A stretch of 64,000 nt of DNA from Lineus longissimus (GCF_910592395.1 NC_088314.1:19922070-19986069), one strand, 5' to 3'; counted from the stretch's first letter, positions 13,113-23,590 are shown. Numbers and translations: made by a program. The notes: generated from the letters alone by a model not told the origin.

Positions 13113-13517
13113 TACAGTAGAACCCGGTAACACGACCACTCATGGGACCGAGGTTGAATGGTCGTGTTAGTGAAGTTGAAAATCCGGGGACAAAATGCAT
13201 GATTACGTTTTCCCGCCAAAATTGTTAAACTTAATCATAAGTTCAAAATTTTGAAAAATTTTCAAAGCCAAATTTTTTTTGGGGCTGATGATGTTTCTTC
13301 ATTTTGAGCAGGAAAAAAAGAAGTGAACAAGATATTTGGACTTAGAAATTTTTTCAGTCTTCAGATTTGAATTTTTTTTATGTTCAAAATTCTGAAAAAT
13401 TTTCAAAGCCCAAATTTTTTGGGGTCTGATGATATTTCTTCATTTTGAGCAGAAAAAAGCAAGTGAACAAAATTTTTGGACTTGAAAACTTTTTTATCTG
13501 TAGCATGACAAATTTCA
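13113..13517 (+). mobile_element. Pogo/Tigger-like MITE, best-preserved copy
   Basis: It begins TACAGTAGAACCCGGTAACA. A perfect 11-bp inverted repeat, TAACACGACCA (13128-13138) and TGGTCGTGTTA (13159-13169), forms a subterminal hairpin. Two GATGATGTTTCTTCAT-type repeats follow, and it ends at ATCTGTAGCATGACAAATTT, an end word also seen at 36834 and 53390. It carries no transposase. Confidence 0.6.
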
Positions 13518-15212
13518 ATGCTCCAATGTGTTCGGTGATAGATGTTGCCTGACTTAATGCAGATCACATGACTTTTTGCTGTCAGTACCCAGCGGGGCAC
13601 ACACCTTTGTCATGAAATCACATTTTGCCATGTGATGCCACCATGATATGATGAGGATGTGTTCACGTGATCAGCTTGCCCTTAATAGGTCCTGTCAGGC
13701 TACAGACTATTTTACGTGGCCAACAAAAGTATAAGACCGAAATAAAACAATTGAGACAGCTGCTTCATGTGTCATGAATAGAGTTCACCACTGGGCTGTT
13801 GCAGTCTGTGTCATCTGTCCTTTTGATCAATTAACAAGAAAGTGCAGCACCTTGATCCTTTCTTTAGCAACAGATACTTTGTGGACTTTGCCCTAAATGC
13901 AGGGGCGGATCCAAGATATTTCGAAAGGTGGGGCGCACTTTGAGGGAAGCAACTGATACAATTGTGACATCAGTCCTATCAGGTGGGACCAAGTAAAAGA
14001 CAGTGGCTACATTAATGTAAAATTTCACAAAAACATATTCAAAATACCTCTTAGCTCGAGATTTGTTTCGAGTCAGACACCTCTAGTTAGGAAAGGTATT
14101 TTGTTTTTATAAAAAAGCCAATTTGGTAAACAAGTTGATGTATGTACTTGATCAATGTTTTGCTTTTTTACTCTGGTAAAGTTGATTCAACGAAGATTTT
14201 TGCCAACCTAGTTGTATCTTTTTTTGTCTAGACGAAATTTGCTGTCAGTCACGGGCCGATGAACTGATGAAGCATAATTCTTCTAGATTCTTACTGCTTC
14301 TTCACCCCTGGCTTCTTTATGTGTCTGATTTTCTTAGCACCTGAGAATGCTCTGGAATTCCCAAGCGTGGCAAGAATTGAGCGTTGAGCATTACCTAGCA
14401 TTGCATATGCTTCATGCTACCTAGTGTCAACCTTGCCCCAGTATACAACAATAATGCTTATATTCTATATTACTATATGCAAAATTGAAGGTATGACAGA
14501 TGGGGCAAGGTTGAATACTTTCCAATGCTGAAATCTATCTTTAGTTGGTGTTGGTATTTGTAGATGCCATACAACTTGACTGATGCTGCAGTATCTTCAG
14601 TTTGATTTCAATGTTCATTTCATGTGTTCAAGACAACATTGTAGCTGCTAAGCAGTGCATTCAGTAAGAAGTAGTTCACTTATGCGAAGGTCCTTCTGGT
14701 AGGTTGCATTGGAATCATTGGAAGGATCTTCTGCTCCAACCCTACTCCATTGAACTGTGCAACCTACATCAAAACCTCAAGTGATAGATCAAGTTTAGGA
14801 TATGTTTGTTTACAAAATGTCTGATTGTATCAGAACTTTTGCTTTGTTCTGACATTCCAGGTTGTATATTGATTGATAATAATGATGAAGCGTTGCCCCA
14901 ATATCCGAGAGCCCGGCTTATCATTGGTGATTTAGGTCGAGACAGTCAGGGCTACAACCCGTGTGGGGCATGTTGTGCATTTGTGTGGCTCTTCTTGTGG
15001 GATTGTGGGCCATCTTGCTTTAAAAAAAAGCAAGAGATCATTGCTACGTCAAAACTTTTATCAGTTGAGTTTGGAGCGGTTACTAAAGTTGCGTCCTCTT
15101 CGATCAATCATGACTGTTTTCATGTTTGTGCCCAACTAAAACAAAGAACTGATCAGCCCCCTCCCTCCAACTCCATCCTGATGCAATGTCGGCCATCTAC
15201 CAAAGGAGCCGC
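13518..15212. other. Non-coding stretch left of the GT31 triplication
   Basis: Apart from the hAT-like end at 13900 nothing is supported. A 143-codon frame at 14806-15237 follows a plausible splice-acceptor-like TTCTGACATTCCAG but reads into the SINE and matches nothing I know. Confidence 0.5.
13900..13950 (+). repeat. hAT-like terminus CAGGGGCGGATCCA
   Basis: CAGGGGCGGATCCAAGAT followed by a G-rich GGTGGGGCGCAC resembles the terminal inverted repeats of common metazoan hAT MITEs. A similar end, GGGGCGGATCCAGGAT, is at 27634. I found no opposite end. Confidence 0.3.
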
Positions 15213-15445
15213 AGTTATGGTCAGGTCTTCAGGCTAACAGTCAAGAGATCCGTGATCGAAACCCACCATCGATGTGAGCGTTAGCATTTTGCTTGAGGCA
15301 GGTCTCCTCACCCCAATTGGCTACCAGTGAGAAATTGTCAAGTTGCAGTGCTGATTCATCGTGCATCTATCTGACTTCTTCTGAAAGGTTTTAGGATAGA
15401 TAGAAAGTGTGACGTCGGATAATAACCTCTACCTGACTGGGTTTG
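15213..15445 (+). repeat. tRNA-derived SINE-like segment, unit A
   Basis: The head resembles a tRNA: TATGGTCAGG as a loose A box near 15214, and GTGATCGAAACCC as a near-consensus B box at about 15252-15264. A non-tRNA body follows. Equivalent segments sit at 21768-22015 and 29252-29507 at the same place in units B and C, so the insertion predates the triplication. The 3' end is uncertain. Confidence 0.5.
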
Positions 15446-15570
15446 GGACAATAGATCCTCAACTTTAATTTTGCCTCAAATCTGTACCTTTTCAACCTTT
15501 AGAAGACTAACTAATTCTGTATTCTTTGATCTGAACAACTTTAGTTTCACATTTTGTTTGAAGAGGACAT

Positions 15571-16498
15571 TACCTTTTCTCTAGCTACAACTGGGTTCAG
15601 GGTAACCTTACATGCAATAATACATAACACAATTTATTACAAGAATTTAGTAAGAACTACAGGTTTGTTAATAGAACTAGTTGACGGGATAACAAACTCA
15701 AGGGAAATCCCACCAAGACGGAGATCAAGTTGTTTGGGTCTCAGAGAGTCGTAAACTCACTCAATATCCATGCCCTGATGGTCGCTGGCATAAAGGTCAA
15801 TGTGTCACCTGACCCAGTCAGAAATCTTGGTGTTATGTTTGATCAAACGCTGTCAATGGGCCCACATGTGAACAAGCTAGTACAGTGTGCAACATTTCAA
15901 ATCCGAAACATTGGCGGCATGCGAAAGCTCCTACGCAAGAAGCTCCAAAACTTCTAGTGCAATGAACTGTCATATCCAGACTGGATTATTGTAATAGCCT
16001 GCTCGTTGGTGCCGATGAAAATATACTTGATAAGCTACAAAAGGTTCAGAATCACGCAGCGCGAGTAATCACAGGGACGCATAAACGTGAACATATTACC
16101 CCCGTGCTGAGAAGTCTACATTGGCTACCAATCCATGAACGTATAGAGTTCAAGACAATGCTCCTCATATACAAAACAAGAAACAGACTTGCCCCTGCTT
16201 TCATATCCGAGCTCCTCCCATCATGTGACTCCGGGCGATCCCTGAGGACTGAAGACAAATGTCTCCTGAGGATCCCCAGGTATCGCCTGGAGACGAACAG
16301 TGGCAGGAGCTTCCTTGTACAGGCGGCCAGACTTTGGAATGAGCTCATCATTGAGATAAAAAAGGCTAAGACTGTTGCTATTCTCAGGTGCGGGCTAAAA
16401 CCCAGTGGTTCAGACGATATTTTGAAACACCGCATTAGAGCAAAATTTTGCGGTATATAAATGTAAATTTCATTCATTCGTTCATTCATTCATTCATT
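15571..16498 (+). mobile_element. LINE relic 2 (CR1/L2-like RT C-terminus, (ATTC)n tail) inserted in unit A
   Basis: RT-derived peptides lie in at least two frames. The first, with KTEIKLFGS and NLGVMFDQTLSM, stops at 15957. After a frameshift, SRLDYCNSLLVG (15975 on), ARVITGTHKREHITPVL, LHWLPIHERIEFK, and an AARLWNELI end follow. The element ends in TATAAATG plus (ATTC)n at about 16471-16498. It replaces spacer found at 29580-30190 in unit C. The 5' limit is where homology to unit C stops (about 15571). It is a pseudogene-like fragment with no endonuclease domain. Confidence 0.8.
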
Positions 16499-16657
16499 CA
16501 ATAGGGCATCGGCAAAATAACGGCCATCGTTAAACGGGGCTTTAACTGTCATTGCATTGTAGCGACATCAGTTTGGTCTTCAGTTTCAAAGTTTGACATC
16601 ATTTCAACATCCCCTTGTGAAAATCAGTTCAGCCTATTGGGATGTCAATACCCCTTA

Positions 16658-17878
16658 TTAGTTTATGGGATACACATTTTTCCTCTTTTCACAGGTTTGC
16701 ACTTCAGCTTCAGTCATATTCTCCAGTTGTTTTAGATACTTGACTATCTCGTTGCTTCTTTTACGAAAGCCATGTGAAGCTATCAACTTAACCAGGATAC
16801 ACTTATCCGTCTTCAGTACTTTTTCAATTTGCGGCCAATTGTATATAACATATGGCAGGTTCCTCAGTTTAATGTTGCTGTATCTTGCAAGGACCCCAAG
16901 GAAAGCGTCATCAACTGGAAAAGTCTGCCTCGTGACGCCATAGACTCGTGAGACGTGGAAAGAAGCGTGGTACATCTTCTGAACAGCTTCTGCCGAAAAC
17001 AAAACAAAGAACCCGCTGGCATATGGGGCATAGGTATCATTGTTAAAATCTTCATGAGAGATGTACCACTTACTTTTCGGATTCCTTAAAGGTTCCAATG
17101 CGGCATATGTAGCGCCTTGGTATACCATGGTCACATTTTTTGTCTCCAGTCCGATGACATAGTCCACAATGTGTTGATAGATCATGACTGCATCGTCGTC
17201 AATTTTCACCAGGAATTTTGCATGCCCACATTGTGTCACGGTCCATTTTAATACTGCCAAGGCCTTGAATGTCAGATTGCGATAGGCTTCCTTATAGTTG
17301 GCCTGTATGATGTCATTGTAGACAGAACTTTCATTGCGTAGTTTTGCCTCGGTTTTGGGCTCATACACTCGTGCAACGATAAAAGCCAACCGAATTTTCT
17401 TCCCTCGATATGGTTTAATCTTTAGCCATTCCCTTACATCTGCTCGGCGCTTGAAATTCCCAACACTACTCACCATCAGAATGAGCAAATATATGTCGTC
17501 TTCACACGGAGGAGGTGACAGTATCTCATCCTTCTCCGAGAGTGTTAATCGGTGTAACATGTTTGCTGTCCTCTCATCAATCTTTTTCAGGTTTAGTAAA
17601 TTAAGCAAATCTGCAGTTTTCAGGTTCTTCAGTTGATTAAACAAATCGGCAGTTTTCAGAGGCCTCACATTCCGACTTGTTTCTAAATCTGTCATTGGAC
17701 GAAGACTTCTTGGTCCCTTTATCGGGACACCTGCCATTATAGCTCCATGAAGGTTTTGTTCAACATTGTCCACGACGACATGCCGGCGTTGATGAGACAA
17801 TTTCATAAGAGAATTGAAACCAATGATATTCACGATGGCAACGGCCAAAACTAAAACGTAACGTAATTTTCTTCTCAT
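16658..17878 (-). CDS. GT31-family beta-1,3-glycosyltransferase, copy A (intact, intronless)
   Basis: Predicted Golgi type II membrane glycosyltransferase that would add a sugar (Gal or GlcNAc) in beta-1,3 linkage to a glycan acceptor; donor and acceptor cannot be told from sequence. The open frame runs upstream to 17950 but begins there with TTG. I start at the first in-frame ATG (17876-17878, with A at -3), which gives 406 aa: a basic tail (MRRK), one membrane span at about 7-25, then a stem. The stem has two LKTADL repeats (74 and 86) in a leucine-rich stretch. GT31 hallmarks follow: RRADVREWL (144-152, divergent from the usual RxxIRxTW), ESSVYNDIIQ (183-192), KIDDDAV with the metal-binding DxD (225-231), YAPYASGFFVL (283-293) and VDDAFLG (322-328), which matches the family EDV catalytic-base motif. 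N-glycosylation sequons are at 182, 201, 248, 280 and 387. The family assignment is firm; the subfamily is not. Confidence 0.9.
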   Translation of the reverse strand: MRRKLRYVLVLAVAIVNIIGFNSLMKLSHQRRHVVVDNVEQNLHGAIMAGVPIKGPRSLRPMTDLETSRNVRPLKTADLFNQLKNLKTADLLNLLNLKKIDERTANMLHRLTLSEKDEILSPPPCEDDIYLLILMVSSVGNFKRRADVREWLKIKPYRGKKIRLAFIVARVYEPKTEAKLRNESSVYNDIIQANYKEAYRNLTFKALAVLKWTVTQCGHAKFLVKIDDDAVMIYQHIVDYVIGLETKNVTMVYQGATYAALEPLRNPKSKWYISHEDFNNDTYAPYASGFFVLFSAEAVQKMYHASFHVSRVYGVTRQTFPVDDAFLGVLARYSNIKLRNLPYVIYNWPQIEKVLKTDKCILVKLIASHGFRKRSNEIVKYLKQLENMTEAEVQTCEKRKNVYPIN

Positions 17879-17950
17879 CTTTATGTGTCCTCTATCAAAT
17901 TGATAGTCCGCGGTTGATGGTACGTAATAATATATGATTTTTCTTGTCAA

Positions 17951-18850
17951 AATGTCAATTTTCCTTGTAGTCCGTGGTTGAATGTAGGATATAATATAAT
18001 GATTTATTGTCCAAATGTCAATTTTCCATGAAGAAATTTTTTCAAAAATGAGAGAAAATATAGCGAGTATTTGCAGTCAGGTTTAGTACCCGGTCTGATT
18101 TGATTTGATTCTGATTTTGCGGCATACTGACATTCGTGCCTGCAGCTGTTCCTGTTAAGCCGTCACCACCTCTATAGCCACTGTTTTGGACCCCTCTTGT
18201 ATATGCTTAGAAATAAATGTGACCTTTGAATGGATCATGCAACCTGTCACATCTCAGTGTCAACAACTGGCCAGGCTCTTCCAGGAAATCTAGCCTGTCA
18301 ACAAAGTCCTCGTCTGGACCGTCTCTAAAGTAACAGCTTCCTCACTGTAGTAAGGATATGCAGGACAGCCAAGGAGCCCTGATCAGGCTTTCAAACCGAT
18401 GCTGCAACTCTGGCTCATGGGTAACACTGTTACAGTTGAAATGTATTCTTCGATTTCTCTTGTACCACACCTGTAACAGTTTGAACCAGAGATACAACAA
18501 TGGTTCAAAAACCTAAACGTGATCTAAGGTGTTACTGTGTTGCACTTTAGATACTGGGCTTCTGTTCAATCAATTATTTGACTACATAAACTTAGAATAT
18601 AATCTAATGAAAAGTGTAAAAAAACCCAGAATAAAGTGATGATTGATAGTGCTTGAAATGGTCATTAGTTTGAAGAAAACAATGGAAAATAACAAAATGT
18701 GGTGGTTTTATGACGCCAATACTCGATGATTGTAATGAATGGGTTTCTCACTGAAAGCTGTTGCAGGTTATCCCAACATCATCTCAGCTGATCTGATGAA
18801 AGATAGTTCATGCATGAGTGTACTTTGTCATCATGTCAATTCTGTCTAGT
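17951..18850 (-). promoter_or_regulatory. Conserved 5' flank of GT31 copy A (putative promoter region)
   Basis: About 0.9 kb upstream of copy A recurs almost unchanged upstream of copy B (23663-24586) and, in part, copy C (31647-32355). On the minus strand the segment around 17990-18005 reads as an AT-rich, TATA-like stretch some 110-130 bp 5' of the ATG and is kept in all three copies. The similarity may only reflect recent duplication rather than selection. No initiator or splice donor can be assigned with confidence, so a 5'-UTR intron is possible. Confidence 0.35.
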
Positions 18851-18958
18851 TACTGATGCCACAATTCTTCTGGCTTTATAACATTGTATTGTGGGGGCTT
18901 TATAGTCACTTGCACCTGACACCCCGACATGTTAATGGTGCTTCCTCAACGTTAATTG

Positions 18959-19180
18959 TTGTGAACTGACAAACTTCCCGTAGTGATAAGTATTGAACAT
19001 TACGTTTCTAGAGCCCTTGATCCTGATTCGGTTTATATGTTATCTTCCCTCAAGATCGTCGATTGTTCCCAAAAGAAGCATGAGCCTAATTCCTCAACCC
19101 CAAACAATAGCAAGGAGGCTGTTTCACAGATCAGCCACCCTCCCTATTACTAATCCAACAGAGGGCAGTAGGGCTTAACG
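18959..19180. repeat. Duplicated block, unit A
   Basis: A segment of about 220 bp that recurs at 26463-26690. It begins GTGAACTGACAAACTTCCCG and ends near CCAACAGAGGGCAG. Both copies contain a 61-codon open frame, but it starts on an internal ATG and resembles no known protein, so I treat it as repeat sequence. Confidence 0.6.
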
Positions 19181-19182
19181 GT

Positions 19183-19345
19183 ATACGGTAATAAAGGTAC
19201 AGGAAAAAAAGGTACAGGAAAATAAAGTACAGGAAAATAAGGTACGGAAATAAAGGTACAGGAAATAAAAGTACTGGAAATAAAGGTAGCGGAAAAAAAG
19301 GTACTGGAATTAAAGGTACACAAAATGGCATAAATAGGTAAAAAA
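19183..19345 (+). repeat. GGTACAGGAAATAAA minisatellite (solo copy)
   Basis: About ten imperfect 14-16-bp units of GGTACAGGAAAWAAA. It starts at GGTAATAAAGG and ends at AGTACACAATTTTTT. The whole segment, including both ends, is the reverse complement of 28020-28195, where it forms the 3' tail of LINE relic 4. It is most simply a LINE copy truncated to its tail. Confidence 0.7.
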
Positions 19346-19447
19346 GTACACAATTTTTTAGAATTTTTTTAGAATCTTATGTTCTTCAACAAAATTGGCG
19401 AAAATTGGCGAAAATCTTACTGTGAAATGCAAGGTAGGATGCCAGAT

Positions 19448-20110
19448 GCACCACTTAATTTATGTATCATTGTTAAGTGTAGCTAGGACTACTGTGACTG
19501 GAAGCATGGATGATTTTTGAAAATACAATGTAGTGACTTTGATGAGCAACAATTTTACAAAGATAACGTTATTTTGGTCTTTATAGGACGCTTTATATTT
19601 GGGCTAATTTTGATAGAACTTTGACCAACTGATAATTAGGTTTGTGACTGCATGAATATATGAGCAGTTTTTACAATGAAATGTCTCATCTTACAAAAAA
19701 AGAGGATTTGTAAGCACTCTCTTCACATAAATCTACAAAATACATTGTTAAGTGTAAGGAAGCTTCGTTCTAAACAATGCTTTCTGGGTCACCCCAAATA
19801 GAGATTAATTGCTAGTTTATTTACTATGCTTAATATATATATATCACTGTTTAGTGTAGCTAGGACTACTCTAACTGGAAGCATGGGTGATTTTTGAAAA
19901 TAGTGGCTTTGATAAACAGAAATTTTACAAAGATTATAAAAGTTATTTTGTTCTTAGGACACTTTAAGTTTGGGCCAATTTTGTTAGAACTTTGACAGAC
20001 TGATTATAAGGTCTGTGACAACATGAATATATGAGCAGTTTTTGCAGTGAAATGTCTCATCTTACAATAAAAGAGGATTTGTAAGCACTCTCTTGTATTA
20101 ATCTACAAAA
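19448..20110. repeat. Internally duplicated block (two halves, ~377-bp spacing), unit A
   Basis: Two diverged halves share GTGTAGCTAGGACTACT (19477 and 19854), AACTTTGAC and GAAATGTCTCATCTTACA, and an AGCACTCTCTT end. The pair recurs in unit B at 26820-27480 with 387-bp spacing, and a third degenerate copy lies at 21400-21590. Confidence 0.65.
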
Positions 20111-20227
20111 TATGGTGTTTCAATATTGGTCAAAGTCTTGCCTAAATTTGTTGAAACCACTGTCGGATTGATGACTTTGATTGTCTGAACAAGAATATAT
20201 ATGCTATTTTGTCTAGAGATCATTTTT

Positions 20228-20278
20228 AGCTCACTTCTTAGCAGAGGTGAGCTTATCCCATACCGTGGCGTCCGTCGT

Positions 20279-20316
<38 letters not shown>

Positions 20317-21350
20317 CGTCGTCTGTTAGCAGGGCACGTTTCGTAACTGTTAGAGCTATTAAGTTGAAACTTGGTACACATGTACCCTTATGTAATGACA
20401 CCTTGGAGACCAAGTTTCGGTCGATTCGTTTCATGGTTTGGCCACCAGGGGGCCAAACGTTAAAAGTGAAAATATGCAATATCTCCCTTAATAGTAGTCG
20501 GGAAATTTTGAAAAAAATATGGTAGGTACTTCTAGCAAAGGTGCATCATATATCCTCCGGGTTTTTGATTTGACCTCCTTTTCAAGGTCACAGAGGTCAA
20601 ATGGTGTAAATTGGCCGTTAGGATGTAACGATGGCACGTTTCTAAACTGCAATGACTATTGATACCAAATTTGGTACACATTTACCCCTTAGTCAGGTGA
20701 TCTCAGGGACTGAAGTTTGGTCCAATATGATTCACCACTTGACCACCAGGGGGCAAAATCCAAAAACCTTAAAAATGTGATTATTCCTTAACTTCTTGCC
20801 CGATTGCCACCAATTTGATATCATGGGTACATCTAACCACCATACAGTATATGTCACACAGGTTTTTAATTTGACCTTCTTGTCAAGGTCACAGAGGTCA
20901 AATGGCGTAAATTCGCCGTCAGGCCGTAACTATGGCACGTTTCTTAACTGCAATGACTATTGATCACAAATTAAGTACACATGTACCCCTTTGTCAGGTG
21001 ATCTCAGGTACTGAAGTTTGGTGCGATCTGATTTGCCGTTTGGCCTCCAGGGAGGGGGCCAAATCCTAAATTCTTCAAAATGCCATTATTCCTAGTAATG
21101 ACTTGCCCGATTGGCACCAATTTTATATCATAGGTACATCTAATTCTAACAACCATTCAATGTGTCACCCGGGTCTTCTTTGATTTGACCTACTTTTCAA
21201 GGTCACAGAGGTCGAATGTACTGTAAATTGGCCATTTTGGGGAAATTGTAATTGCTTGGACCTACATCAAACCTAACACTACATGACACAATACAATGCT
21301 CTTTAGCCATCTTTCCTCCACATGAGGTGAGCACAATGGCCCTGGCCATT
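20228..21350 (+). mobile_element. 1.1-kb non-autonomous element with 5' hairpin and (CGT)n, copy 1
   Basis: It starts with an inverted repeat AGCTCACTTC-ttagca-GAGGTGAGCT (20228-20253), followed by a (CGT)n array (about 20276-20318). About three modules of 300 bp follow (GCACGTTT at 20334, 20634 and 20935), and it ends in GGTGAGCACAATGGCCCTGG (21326-21345). No ORF for a transposase is present. The modules contain CCACCAGGGGGC at 20442 and 20743 and AGGTCA-cag-AGGTCA at 20585 and 20886. The near-identical second copy at 43055 shows mobility. The class is unclear: the single hairpin and lack of obvious long terminal inverted repeats do not fit a standard cut-and-paste element. Confidence 0.7.
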
Positions 21351-21399
21351 TCATTTTTATTTGTAGAAATTATGGTTTGATTAATCTGACTTTCACAAA

Positions 21400-21590
21400 G
21401 AAACCTAAAAAACTAGTGAAGAGTCACAAACGTTATTTTGAGGATGCTTTTTGTTTGGGCTAATTTTGTTAAAAATATGATTAACTGATGAATAAGTTTG
21501 TGTGAACATGAATATATGAGCAATTATAGTAGTGAAATGTCTCTTTTTACAAAAAAAAGAGGATTCGTGAACACTCTCTTTTCATAATCT
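21400..21590. repeat. Degenerate third copy of the 377-bp block
   Basis: It shares the TTTGTTTGGGCTAATTTTGTT, CATGAATATATGAGCA and GTGAAATGTCTC words and the CACTCTCTTTTCATAA end with 19448-20110, but is more diverged. Confidence 0.5.
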
Positions 21591-21767
21591 ACAGATGGAG
21601 AGCGAGAAAAGAAAAAAGGACACTCCTCTTTCGCGGACATTCGCCTTTCATGGAGTCCTGACAAAACTATCATACAATAAAGCGCAACTAACGGACATTG
21701 TAATATAGTCAACATATCAACATATAGTTGACATGTGAGTCTAACTTTGGATTAGATTCATGATCGA

Positions 21768-22015
21768 GGAATGGTCAGGTCTTTAGGCTAACAGTCAGTC
21801 GATTCGTGATCGAAACCCACCATTGATGTGAGTGTCAGTATGTTGCCTGAGGCAGGTCTCCTCACCCCCAACAGGTCAGATTGGCTACCGGTGAGAAATA
21901 GTTAAGTTGTAGTGCTGATTCTTTGAAGTATCTATCTGACTTCTTCTGAAAGGTTTTAGGATAGATAGAAAGTGTGAAGTTGGATGATAACCTCTACCTG
22001 ACTGGGTTTGGGACT
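21768..22015 (+). repeat. tRNA-derived SINE-like segment, unit B
   Basis: Counterpart of 15213-15445, with the same B-box-like GTGATCGAAACCC and body. It has a small change in the anticodon-arm region (CAGTCAGTCGATTC in place of CAGTCAAGAGATCC). Confidence 0.5.
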
Positions 22016-22369
22016 TTGCCATCTTTCATACTCAAAATGAATAATTAGTTCTCACACATGATATCAGATGGCGCCTCGATCGCTTTTAAAAAGATGGTCG
22101 GATGGAGATCACTAGAAATTGTAGGGAATTGTTCAACCGAGGGAACCCGGTGTGCGATGCAGGGGACTGAACTGGCAACCGAGTACACTCGGTCTGCGAC
22201 ATCAAAAAGTTAATAGGGCATCAGCCAAATAACGGCCATCGATACGCGGGGCTTTAACTGTCATTGCAATGTAGCGACATCAGTTTGGTCTTCAGTTTCA
22301 AAGTTTGACATCATTTCAACATCCCCTTGTGAAAATCAGTTCAGCCTATTGGGATGTCAATACCCCTTA

Positions 22370-23590
22370 TTAGTTTATGGGATACACATTTTTCCTCTTT
22401 TCACAGGTTTGCACTTCAGCTTCAGTCATATTCTCCAGTTGTTTTAGATACTTGACTATCTCGTTGCTTCTTTTAGGAAAGCCATGTGAAGCTATCAACT
22501 TAACCAGGATACACTTATCCTTCTTCAGTACTTTTTCAATATGCGACCAACTGTATATAACATATGGCAGGTTCCTCAGTTTAATGTTGCTGTATCTTGC
22601 AAGGACCCCAATGAAAGCGTCATCGACTGGAAAAGTCTGCCTCGTGACGCCATAGACTCGTGAGACGTGGAAAGAAGCGTGGTACATCTTCTGAACAGCT
22701 TCTAACGAAAGCAAAACAAAGAACCCGCTGGCATATGGGGCATAGGTATCATTGTTAAAATCTTCATGAGAGATGTACCACTTACTTTTCGGATTCCTTA
22801 AAGGTTCCAACGTTGCATATGTAGCGCCTTGGTATACCATGGTCACATTTTTTGTCTCCAGTCCGATGACATAGTCCACAATGTGTTGATAGATCATGAC
22901 TGCATCGTCGTCAATTTTCACCAGGAATTTTGCATGCCCACATTGTGTCACGGTCCATTTTAATACTGCCAAGGCCTTGAATGTCAGATTGCGATAGGCT
23001 TCCTTATAGTTGGCCTGTATGATGTCATTGTAGACAGAACTTTCATTGCGTAGTTTTGCCTCGGTTTTGGGCTCATACACTCGTGCAACGATAAAAGCCA
23101 ACCGAATTTTCTTCCCTCGATATGGATTAATCTTTAGCCACTCCCTTACATCTGCTCGGCGCCTGAAATTCCCAATACTACTCACCATCAGAATGAGCAA
23201 ATATATGTCGTCTTCACAGGGAGGAGGTGACAGTATCTCATCCTTCTCCGAGAGTGTTAATCGGTGTAACATGTTTGCTGTCCTCTCATCAATCTTTTTC
23301 AGGTTTAGTAAATTAAGCAAATCTGCAGTTTTCAGGTTCTCCAGTTGATTAAACAAATCGGCAGTTTTCAGAGGCCTCACATTCTGACTTGTTTCTAAAT
23401 CTGTCATTGGACGAAGACTTCTTGGTCCCTTTATCGGGACACCTGCCATTATAGCTCCATGAAGGTTTTGTTCAACATTGTCCACGACGACATGCCGGCG
23501 TTGATGAGACAATTTCATAAAAAAATTGAAACCAATGATATTCACGATGGCAATGGCCAAAACTAAAACGTAACGTAATTTTCTTCTCAT
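22370..23590 (-). CDS. GT31-family beta-1,3-glycosyltransferase, copy B (intact, intronless)
   Basis: Tandem paralogue of the copy at 16658, 406 aa from the ATG at 23588-23590, with no frameshift or stop. By hand I count about 18 amino-acid differences from copy A after this ATG. They include S23F/L24F at the end of the membrane span, R69Q and K84E in the stem, V139I, K142R and K154N before the core, A260T, F294L and A296L near the YAPYASG loop, L327I beside VDDAF, and N347S, P349S, Q350H, T357K and R372P towards the C-terminus. Codons about 155-258, covering the DxD region, are nucleotide-identical to copy A. All family motifs are kept, so it is probably an active enzyme with a possibly shifted acceptor preference (inference). 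The same upstream flank suggests shared expression control. Confidence 0.9.
   Translation of the reverse strand: MRRKLRYVLVLAIAIVNIIGFNFFMKLSHQRRHVVVDNVEQNLHGAIMAGVPIKGPRSLRPMTDLETSQNVRPLKTADLFNQLENLKTADLLNLLNLKKIDERTANMLHRLTLSEKDEILSPPPCEDDIYLLILMVSSIGNFRRRADVREWLKINPYRGKKIRLAFIVARVYEPKTEAKLRNESSVYNDIIQANYKEAYRNLTFKALAVLKWTVTQCGHAKFLVKIDDDAVMIYQHIVDYVIGLETKNVTMVYQGATYATLEPLRNPKSKWYISHEDFNNDTYAPYASGFFVLLSLEAVQKMYHASFHVSRVYGVTRQTFPVDDAFIGVLARYSNIKLRNLPYVIYSWSHIEKVLKKDKCILVKLIASHGFPKRSNEIVKYLKQLENMTEAEVQTCEKRKNVYPIN

Larger units (their letters stand above)
15213..21764. repeat. Tandem duplication unit A carrying GT31 copy A
   Basis: In order it holds a SINE-like segment (15213-15445), shared spacer (to about 15570), an inserted LINE relic (to 16498), shared 3' flank, the GT31 gene, its 5' flank, a block at 18959-19180, a minisatellite (19183-19345), an internally duplicated block (19448-20110), a 1.1-kb (CGT)n element (20228-21350) and a degenerate copy of the block (21400-21590). 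The edge with unit B is placed where the SINE-like sequence recurs at about 21768. Confidence 0.75.

Noticed and set aside
14806-15237. 143-codon open frame after an acceptor-like TTCTGACATTCCAG
   Set aside because: It runs into the SINE-like segment of unit A, has no recognisable domain, and part of it lies upstream of the supposed splice site.
19131-19353. Phe/Pro-rich frames over the minisatellite, and similar at 27986-28483
   Set aside because: They are translations of the GGTACAGGAAATAAA array, with no gene context.
20231-20525. Arginine-rich frames over the CGT array on both strands (also at 43059-43259)
   Set aside because: They are translations of the (CGT)n microsatellite inside the 1.1-kb element.
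22085-22205. tRNA-like CGAGTACACTCGG stem and AGTTCAGTCCCC B-box-like word on the minus strand (also near 30130-30180)
   Set aside because: Cloverleaf cannot be completed; it may be a second SINE fragment but support is too thin.
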